DNA from: Legionella longbeachae
GTDB lineage: Bacteria > Pseudomonadota > Gammaproteobacteria > Legionellales > Legionellaceae
Reading direction: 5' to 3'
Assembly: GCA_016191305.1 (NCBI GenBank)
Contig: JACPOX010000054.1
Coordinates: 1 to 13,338, forward strand
DNA: 13,338 nucleotides
In this document: positions 6,700-11,633 of the stretch, piece by piece
Layout of the letters: each line of letters starts with the position of its first letter
How positions within the stretch are numbered: position 1 is the stretch's first letter
The notes under the pieces: generated by a model
Databases searched by the model: none
Told to the model about the DNA's origin: nothing
Seen by the model: only the letters and a program-made list of their open reading frames with translations
Made by a program: the position numbers and the translations under genes

Positions 6700-7899
6700 A
6701 TGACTAACTGTATTCAGATTTTAGATAAAGTAAAAGCCTGGACGAAATACGTTGATTTTGCTGACAATGCCCAAGAGCAAGTAGCAAAAATAGCTTCGTT
6801 ACCGTTTATTTTTAAATATGTTGCTGTAATGCCAGATGTTCACTTAGGTAAAGGAGCAACAGTAGGCTCAGTGATTCCTACCAAGAGTGCTATTATTCCT
6901 GCAGCTGTAGGCGTCGATATTGGGTGCGGGATGATAGCAGTTAGAACGAATCTTTTTGCGCACCAACTTCCTGATAATTTATTGAAATTACGTTTAGCCA
7001 TAGAAAAAGCTATCCCTGTAGGCTTTAATAAATGGAATGATCATACCGTGCCTGATTTATCACAAACTAATTGGCAACGAGTATTAAAAAATGACTTTCA
7101 ACTTTTATTACAACGGCATCCTGCTTTAAGGAGAAAAAATCAAACACATGAAGTATTCCAGCTTGGCACCTTAGGGGGAGGAAATCATTTTATTGAAGTC
7201 TGTTTAGATGAACATCAACAAGTTTGGTTTATGCTTCATAGTGGTTCGCGGGGAATTGGAAATAGTATTGGTCAGTATTTCATTGAATTAGCTAAAATGG
7301 ATATGGGGCAATTATTAGGTACGTTGCCAGATAAAGATTTAGCTTATTTTTCACAGGGAACCAAGCATTTTGAAGATTATTTTTTTGCTGTCAATTGGGC
7401 ACAAAAATATGCCCTTATAAATCGTGAAGTAATGATGAAAACATTAACAACTACCGTAGAAAAAATTTTAGGCCATTCTATTGAAATTGATAGGCATGTA
7501 GTTAACTGTCATCATAATTATGTAGCGCAAGAAAGGCATTTTGGTCAATTGATTTATGTAACACGAAAGGGTGCCGTTTCAGCAAAAAAAGACGAATTAG
7601 GAATTATTCCTGGTAGCATGGGGGCTCAGTCATTTATAGTAAGAGGGTTAGGAAATAAAGAGAGTTTTCATAGTTGCAGCCATGGAGCAGGACGGATAAT
7701 GTCGCGACACCAAGCCAAAAAATTAATCTCTCTTACGGAGCATAAAGAAGCCACGCGGCATGTTGAATGCCGAAAAGATAAAGCGATTCTTGATGAAAGT
7801 CCTAAAGCGTATAAACCGATAGAGCAAGTGATGCAATCTCAGCAAGATTTAGTAAATATTGAATTTACTCTGCGACAGATTATTTGTGTAAAAGGCTAA
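6700..7899 (+). CDS. rtcB: RtcB, 3'-phosphate RNA-splicing ligase
   Basis: Joins RNA 2',3'-cyclic phosphate or 3'-phosphate ends to 5'-OH ends through a GMP-histidine intermediate with Mn2+; in bacteria it serves RNA repair. The 399 residues match the E. coli protein (408) throughout: M-P-D-V-H-L-G-K-G (44-52), G-V-D73-I-G-C76-G-M (metal ligands), G-G-G-N-H163-F-I-E, M-L-H180-S-G-S-R-G-I-G-N, N-C-H-H271-N-Y, G-I-I-P-G-S-M-G and S-C-S-H328-G-A-G-R, where His328 is the guanylated residue. It ends C-V-K-G as in E. coli. No archease, RtcA cyclase or RtcR regulator lies next to it. The ribosome site is weak. It has its own 116-base leader, so it is probably separate from the dinB operon. Confidence 0.96.
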   Translation: MTNCIQILDKVKAWTKYVDFADNAQEQVAKIASLPFIFKYVAVMPDVHLGKGATVGSVIPTKSAIIPAAVGVDIGCGMIAVRTNLFAHQLPDNLLKLRLAIEKAIPVGFNKWNDHTVPDLSQTNWQRVLKNDFQLLLQRHPALRRKNQTHEVFQLGTLGGGNHFIEVCLDEHQQVWFMLHSGSRGIGNSIGQYFIELAKMDMGQLLGTLPDKDLAYFSQGTKHFEDYFFAVNWAQKYALINREVMMKTLTTTVEKILGHSIEIDRHVVNCHHNYVAQERHFGQLIYVTRKGAVSAKKDELGIIPGSMGAQSFIVRGLGNKESFHSCSHGAGRIMSRHQAKKLISLTEHKEATRHVECRKDKAILDESPKAYKPIEQVMQSQQDLVNIEFTLRQIICVKG

Positions 7900-7997
7900 A
7901 AAAACTAATTTAGACTGAGCTTATAAATCACTTAGAAATAGAGCATATGAATATTTTATAAGTCTATACTTCTTATATTAATAAATGGAGAACAATT

Positions 7998-8549
7998 ATG
8001 GACGAATTAAAAGGAATGAAAGTAGGTATTCTTGTAGCAGACGGTTTTGAGCAAATAGAATTGGAGAAGCCCCGGTTGGCACTAGAAGAAGCAGGTGCTC
8101 AAACCTTTATTATTTCGCCAGAAGAAGGCAAAGTCCAAGGTTGGAACCATTGGGATAAGGCCGATCAGTTTACTGTCGATGTATCGTTAAATAATGCTAA
8201 AGCAGAGGCGTTTGATGCCTTATTGCTACCTGGTGGGGTTATTAATCCAGATCGATTACGCACATTTCCCAAAGCCGTTCAGTTGATAAAAACAATTCAC
8301 CTACAGCAAAAACCAATCGCCGCCATCTGCCATGGGCCTTGGATGTTAATTAATGCTGAAGTAGTGAAGGATCGCCAGCTTACCTCTTGGGAGTCTATTA
8401 AACTAGATCTCATGAATGCCGGTGCACAATGGATTGATGCACCTGTAGTTTGTGATAAAAATCTGTTAACTAGTCGTAAGCCAGATGATATTCCACAGTT
8501 TAATGAGGCGATGATTCAGCTTTTTCGATCATCTGTCACAAATAAATAA
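7998..8549 (+). CDS. DJ-1/PfpI family protein (type 1 glutamine amidotransferase-like)
   Basis: Cytoplasmic 183-residue protein of the DJ-1/PfpI superfamily, in the PfpI/YhbO branch, whose members are described as stress proteins, deglycases or chaperones; the exact reaction is disputed. Motifs: A-D-G-F-E18-Q-I-E-L with the conserved acid, L-L-L-P-G-G (75-80), and the nucleophile elbow A-A-I-C111-H112-G-P-W. Late T-S-W-E-S-I and D-D-I-P-Q-F match the branch (L-T-S-x-x-x-[IL] and D-[IL]-P-x-F). The ATG has a GGAGA ribosome site seven bases ahead. It follows rtcB by 98 bases and is followed by a hairpin terminator. Oxidative- or electrophile-stress protection would suit the repair genes upstream, but that is inference. 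Confidence 0.9.
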   Translation: MDELKGMKVGILVADGFEQIELEKPRLALEEAGAQTFIISPEEGKVQGWNHWDKADQFTVDVSLNNAKAEAFDALLLPGGVINPDRLRTFPKAVQLIKTIHLQQKPIAAICHGPWMLINAEVVKDRQLTSWESIKLDLMNAGAQWIDAPVVCDKNLLTSRKPDDIPQFNEAMIQLFRSSVTNK

Positions 8550-8611
8550 AACGCAAAAATTTTTTAGTAGCTTCAAACCAACTTATCCAAAAGGGCTTAG
8601 TGTAGGATAGT

Positions 8612-8637
8612 AGGGCGGTTAGGCGCCTTTTTGTTTT
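8612..8637 (+). terminator. Rho-independent terminator after the DJ-1/PfpI gene
   Basis: AGGGCG and CGCCTT pair as a 6-bp stem (one G-T) around the loop GTTAGG, followed by TTTGTTTT. It sits 63 bases after the stop codon on the same strand. The stem is short but GC-rich for this AT-rich region. Confidence 0.55.
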
Positions 8638-8676
8638 CCTGAGTTCGACAAGTCATTGATCTAATTTTTATATTCG

Positions 8677-8850
8677 CTATTGGGCGGTTTTGTAGGCTAA
8701 TAATAAATCTTTTTTAAAATAGTTGAGAATTTTTTCATCATTTTTAAAAGCTTTCGCTCTTAAAATAGCCGAAGGATGATAAGTCGCTCTCACTTTATAA
8801 TGAGCTTTATTAATTAAAATCCCTCTTTATTTCCTGGTTGTTCTTCTACC
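8677..8850 (-). pseudogene. Uracil-DNA glycosylase (family 4/UdgX-like) remnant
   Basis: The minus strand at 8677-8826 encodes V-R-A-T-Y-H-P-S-A-I-L-R-A and a lysine-rich tail ending A-Y-K-T-A-Q-stop: the conserved HPS[ASY]-x-LR motif and C-terminus of family 4-type uracil-DNA glycosylases, most like the UdgX branch. Just upstream, in another frame, is E-Q-P-G-N-K-E-G (8820-8843), matching the catalytic-water loop G-E-Q-P-G-x-x-E-D of the same family. The 130 or so residues normally between these motifs are gone and the frames differ, so an internal deletion and frameshifts have destroyed the gene. A functional microprotein is unlikely. Confidence 0.6.
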
Positions 8851-9015
8851 AATAATAATTAAATCTCCATGAATGATAGGTATACAGGTAGTTAGTAGTT
8901 TAGAGGTATAAAGACCATCAATTAGTACTTCATGAGGTATTACGGATAATGCTTCTATGATGCGTTGCAAGCTAATAAATCGCATAATGAAGATCTAGTT
9001 GATCAACTTCAGCTT
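8845..9015 (-). pseudogene. rnhB: RNase HII (rnhB) middle fragment
   Basis: The minus-strand frame from ATG 8985 to the stop at 8827 contains L-Q-R-I-I-E-A-L-S-V-I-P-H-E-V-L-I-D-G, then seventeen residues ending I-H-G-D. E. coli RNase HII has M-Q-R-A-V-A-G-L-H-I-A-P-E-Y-V-L-I-D-G and then exactly seventeen residues ending V-K-G-D, so spacing is identical. Just upstream in another frame, A-E-V-D-Q-L-D-L-H-Y-A (8983-9015) matches the preceding E-I-D-E-L-N-I-L-H-A. Both ends of the enzyme are missing, including the N-terminal D-E-x-G-R-G catalytic motif. After the G-D (near 8863) the sequence passes straight into the glycosylase remnant. Intact RNase HII must be encoded elsewhere if the cell has it. 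Confidence 0.6.
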
Positions 9016-9021
9016 TCTAGC

Positions 9022-9043
9022 AAAAAGGCCCCTTTTGAGGCCT
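9022..9043 (-). terminator. Rho-independent terminator, minus strand
   Basis: Read on the minus strand, AGGCC and GGCCT form a perfect 5-bp stem with an 8-base loop (TCAAAAGG) and run directly into TTTT. It would end transcripts coming from the lipoprotein and 67-residue genes, or be the original terminator of the ferritin-like gene. Confidence 0.5.
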
Positions 9044-9146
9044 CGGCATTAATTTTACAATTCCATTCCGTTTCAGATGACATAAATTAAATACCACAAT
9101 TTCAAATTTTCTTTCTCGTATTAAAATCTTTATTCCAATAAATCGG

Positions 9147-9242
9147 CTAACTATCAAGAGAATAATCTTTAGTCAGTGCTCCTTCTTCTAAAGAATGTTC
9201 TGCTTGTTGTTTTATCTTTGCAATATCGAAGTTAAATTTCAT
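9147..9242 (-). pseudogene. Ferritin-like protein, N-terminal stub of 31 residues
   Basis: ATG 9242 has a good ribosome site (AAGGAAG, about five bases ahead), and the 31-residue reading contains I-A-K-I-K-Q-Q-A-E-H-S-L-E-E-G-A-L-T-K-D-Y. This resembles the start of a family of bacterioferritin-like proteins that open I-R-x-x-A-x-x-x-I-E-x-G-A-V-T-x-x-Y before the iron-binding helices. Those helices are absent: a TAG follows within a few residues and nothing recognisable continues in any minus-strand frame. I take it as a 3'-deleted gene that could still be translated. The family match is from memory and short. Confidence 0.4.
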
Positions 9243-9293
9243 TTTTCTTCCTTAAAATAAAATTTAGTAACAATTATTCAGGAGATAAAAGAA

Positions 9294-9497
9294 CTATTTC
9301 CAGGCTTTTTCATTTTTTTTTGAATAATCATCAAACGCTTTAATTAATCCAATTAATACTTCAGCAGTTATTTCAAACAGGGCTTTACATTGTGGTTCAT
9401 CTATTTTATCAATATCTTCTCGAAGATGAGTGATTTGAGCTTGTAATTGGTGACGTATTTTTAAAACATGAGGAAGGGGATTTCTATCCTGAGTCAT
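9294..9497 (-). CDS. Small conserved-looking helical protein, 67 residues
   Basis: A 67-residue cytoplasmic protein with no signal peptide or membrane segment. It is almost entirely helical: a first amphipathic helix (L-K-I-R-H-Q-L-Q-A-Q-I-T-H-L-R-E-D-I) separated by D-E-P-Q-C from a second (L-F-E-I-T-A-E-V-L-I-G-L-I-K-A-F-D-D-Y), suggesting a helical hairpin or dimer. It starts at ATG 9497 with a strong TAGGAGAA ribosome site six to seven bases ahead. It lies 52 bases downstream of the lipoprotein gene and upstream of the ferritin-like stub, on the same strand. I do not know its function. The clean start and balanced composition make it more likely real than chance. Confidence 0.7.
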   Translation of the reverse strand: MTQDRNPLPHVLKIRHQLQAQITHLREDIDKIDEPQCKALFEITAEVLIGLIKAFDDYSKKNEKAWK

Positions 9498-9549
9498 TTT
9501 ATTCTCCTAAATTCTTTAAAAGCCTAGACCATATCATGCTCTATTTTTA

Positions 9550-9900
9550 TCAGTACATATTCTTCATGTGATTCGAATTACTAGTAGGTTTAGAATTCCC
9601 AGTAGTCGTTTTTTGATAAGCACCCGGATTTTGATAACTGGTTGGGCCTTTTGGATAATTTGTGTGGCCTTTATAGTGGCCTGTGGTTCCCTTGTGAAAG
9701 CCAACACCCGCAGTGTCATTATGATATCCAACCCCATAATAATTCCTGTTATATCTTGGTGTAGTAGCATAGGTCGAAGAATATACATTGGTTTTGTATC
9801 CAGGCCTGTATCCCGGAGAATTAACAGATTCAACTGTAGTACAGGCTTGTAGGCCTAACGTAGATGAAATAATCCCTAAAATAATCATTGTTTTATTCAT
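9550..9900 (-). CDS. Tyr/Gly/His-rich lipoprotein, 116 residues
   Basis: The first 20 residues are a lipoprotein signal: M-N-K then a hydrophobic stretch (M-I-I-L-G-I-I) ending in the lipobox L-Q-A-C20. Thr at +2 predicts outer-membrane sorting. The mature part is low-complexity, rich in Tyr, Gly, Asn, Thr, His and Lys with almost no acidic residues, and includes two near copies of G-V-G-[YF]-H-[NK]-x-T. No enzymatic fold is visible; disorder is likely. His and Tyr richness could mean metal or surface binding, but this is speculation. ATG 9900 follows an AGGAG ribosome site. It is first in a minus-strand unit with the 67-residue gene. Overlapping frames are open for long stretches because of the repetitive codons and are not genes. 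Confidence 0.75.
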   Translation of the reverse strand: MNKTMIILGIISSTLGLQACTTVESVNSPGYRPGYKTNVYSSTYATTPRYNRNYYGVGYHNDTAGVGFHKGTTGHYKGHTNYPKGPTSYQNPGAYQKTTTGNSKPTSNSNHMKNMY

Positions 9901-9923
9901 AAAAAGGCTCCTTTCTTTTTAAG

Positions 9924-10038
9924 TGCAATTTAAATGTAATACATGATCGATAAGTATTCAAGGTGTTTAAATTAATTTAGAAAGGGGTGCTGAAAATTAG
10001 AAATCCATATCAATAACTTCTAAGTTTGCAATTTAAAT
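9924..10038 (+). repeat. Direct repeat TGCAATTTAAAT between divergent genes
   Basis: The 12-mer TGCAATTTAAAT occurs at 9924-9935 and again at 10027-10038 on the same strand, in the 200-base region between the divergent lipoprotein and sugar-phosphatase genes. The left copy overlaps the lipoprotein -10 box. The right copy lies 63 bases before the next gene and could supply a TTGCAA -35 box. The paired placement suggests a shared regulator site, though AT-richness makes chance possible. Confidence 0.3.
9933..9961 (-). promoter_or_regulatory. Candidate promoter of the lipoprotein gene
   Basis: On the minus strand TTGAAT (9961-9956) and TACATT (9938-9933) are spaced by 17 bases, with four to five matches each to the sigma-70 consensus. 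Transcription would start about 25-30 bases before ATG 9900. Confidence 0.4.
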
Positions 10039-10100
10039 ATGATTGTCTATTCTCAATAATAAATCTTCTTCATCATAATTAACCAAAAAAAAAGGCTGCG

Positions 10101-11633
10101 ATGATGAATATAAAAGGCATCATATTTGACATGGATGGAGTGATAACTCAAACAGCCACTCTGCATTTTAAGGCTTGGAAAATTATTATTGAGCAATTTT
10201 TAACGTGTATTGAGGAACAACAAAAATCATTTACTGAGAACGAATATTTTCATTTTTTAGATGGGATGCCAAGAAAAGATGGATTAGCTAATTATTTCAA
10301 TCATATCGGTCTATTAAAAGACCAAATTAAGGGATTATATAAAAATTTTGAAGAAGGTATTGAAGATCTATGTAAGCAGAAAAATAATCTTATTCTTCAA
10401 ATATTATTGGAAGAAAATATTAAATGCTTTCAAGACTCTTTAAAATTTATTGAATTTCTTTTATTGCATGATTATAAAATTGCGCTTATATCTTCAAGTA
10501 AAAATTGCATTCCAATATTAAAAAAAACCCATATTGAGAATATGTTCCCTATATATGTCGATGGGATTATTGCAGAAGAAATGAATCTTCCTGGAAAACC
10601 TCATCCTGCTATATTTCTTGAAGCTGCTAAGCGATTAAATTTATTACCAGAAGAATGTTTGATAGTTGAAGATGCTCTAGCCGGGGTAAAAGCAGGGAAG
10701 GAGGGGAAGTTTGGTGGCGTTGTGGCTTTAGATAGGAATAATAGTTTATGTAAAGATTTTTTAAATCTACAACCAGATTTTATTTTGCCTGATTTATTTT
10801 CAACACAAATTTTACTTTATCACCAATTAAAATTTCCCAATAAATCATTTGAATCTGCATTTAAAGTTCTTCCATTTATTTTGGATTTGATTAAAAAGAA
10901 AAATCAATTAGTTATTTTTCTAGATTATGATGGCACCTTAACTCCTATTGTTGATACTCCGGAAGAAGCAGTATTATCTCAGCAAATGTATCAAAGTTTA
11001 TCTGATTTATCTCAAAAGTATTTAACAGTTATTATCAGTGGGAGAGAAATTGAAAATTTAAGAAAAGTAATTAATATTTCCCATATTATTTACTCAGGGA
11101 ATCATGGTTTTGAATTAAAAGGACCAAGTGAAGAATTATCCTATCAAGTAGGAAATGAATTTAAAGAAGAAATTTCAATTGTCTATCAGCACTTATTTAA
11201 ATTATTAAAAAACATTCCGGGCTGTATTCTTGAAAATAAGAAATTTACATTATCTATTCATTATCGTTTAGTGAAAGATAATCTTCATTCAGAGATATCT
11301 AAAATCATAAATGATGTTTTAACCCATTATCCTAATTTAATTTGCCACTATGGAAAAAAGGTTTTTGAAGTTCGTCCCAATATTCAATGGAATAAAGGAG
11401 TTGCCTCTGCATTCATTTTACAAAATCTTAAATTAAAAAATCCAAATTTGATTCCTATATATATAGGAGATGATGTTTCTGATGAAGATGCTTTTGAAAC
11501 GTTTAAATTGAGTGGTCTTACCATAAAAGTTATGAGAGATCTTCACTTCACTAAAGCTCATTATTTTTTAAACTCTCCTTTAGAAGTGCAAAATTTTCTA
11601 AACTGTTTAAATAATTTTAAGGAAAAGGAATGA
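10101..11633 (+). CDS. Beta-phosphoglucomutase-like / trehalose-6-phosphate phosphatase fusion
   Basis: Two HAD-superfamily enzymes in one 510-residue chain. Domain 1 (about 3-235) is of the beta-phosphoglucomutase type: F-D10-M-D12-G-V, the cap with L-D-G-M-P-R-K-D-G, I-S-S-S-K (130-134), P-G-K166-P-H-P and V-E190-D191-A-L-A-G. It would interconvert beta-glucose-1-phosphate and glucose-6-phosphate. Domain 2 (about 262-505) is an OtsB-type trehalose-6-phosphatase: F-L-D275-Y-D277-G-T-L, I-I-S313-G-R, G-N-H-G-F-E, W-N-K432-G and I-G-D457-D458-V-S-D-E-D-A-F. All catalytic residues are present in both. Two adjacent ATGs (10101, 10104) can start it. The TGA overlaps the ATG of the GH65 gene (ATGA). 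Mycobacterial OtsB1 (Rv2006) has the same two domains followed by GH65 in one chain. Trehalose-phosphate synthase is not in the window. Confidence 0.92.
   Translation: MMNIKGIIFDMDGVITQTATLHFKAWKIIIEQFLTCIEEQQKSFTENEYFHFLDGMPRKDGLANYFNHIGLLKDQIKGLYKNFEEGIEDLCKQKNNLILQILLEENIKCFQDSLKFIEFLLLHDYKIALISSSKNCIPILKKTHIENMFPIYVDGIIAEEMNLPGKPHPAIFLEAAKRLNLLPEECLIVEDALAGVKAGKEGKFGGVVALDRNNSLCKDFLNLQPDFILPDLFSTQILLYHQLKFPNKSFESAFKVLPFILDLIKKKNQLVIFLDYDGTLTPIVDTPEEAVLSQQMYQSLSDLSQKYLTVIISGREIENLRKVINISHIIYSGNHGFELKGPSEELSYQVGNEFKEEISIVYQHLFKLLKNIPGCILENKKFTLSIHYRLVKDNLHSEISKIINDVLTHYPNLICHYGKKVFEVRPNIQWNKGVASAFILQNLKLKNPNLIPIYIGDDVSDEDAFETFKLSGLTIKVMRDLHFTKAHYFLNSPLEVQNFLNCLNNFKEKE

Noticed and set aside
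9564..9852. Long open frames overlapping the lipoprotein gene, on both strands (89 and 94 residues)
   Set aside because: They are shadows caused by the repetitive Gly/Tyr/Thr/Asn codons. The lipobox, ribosome site and composition support only the 9900-9550 frame.
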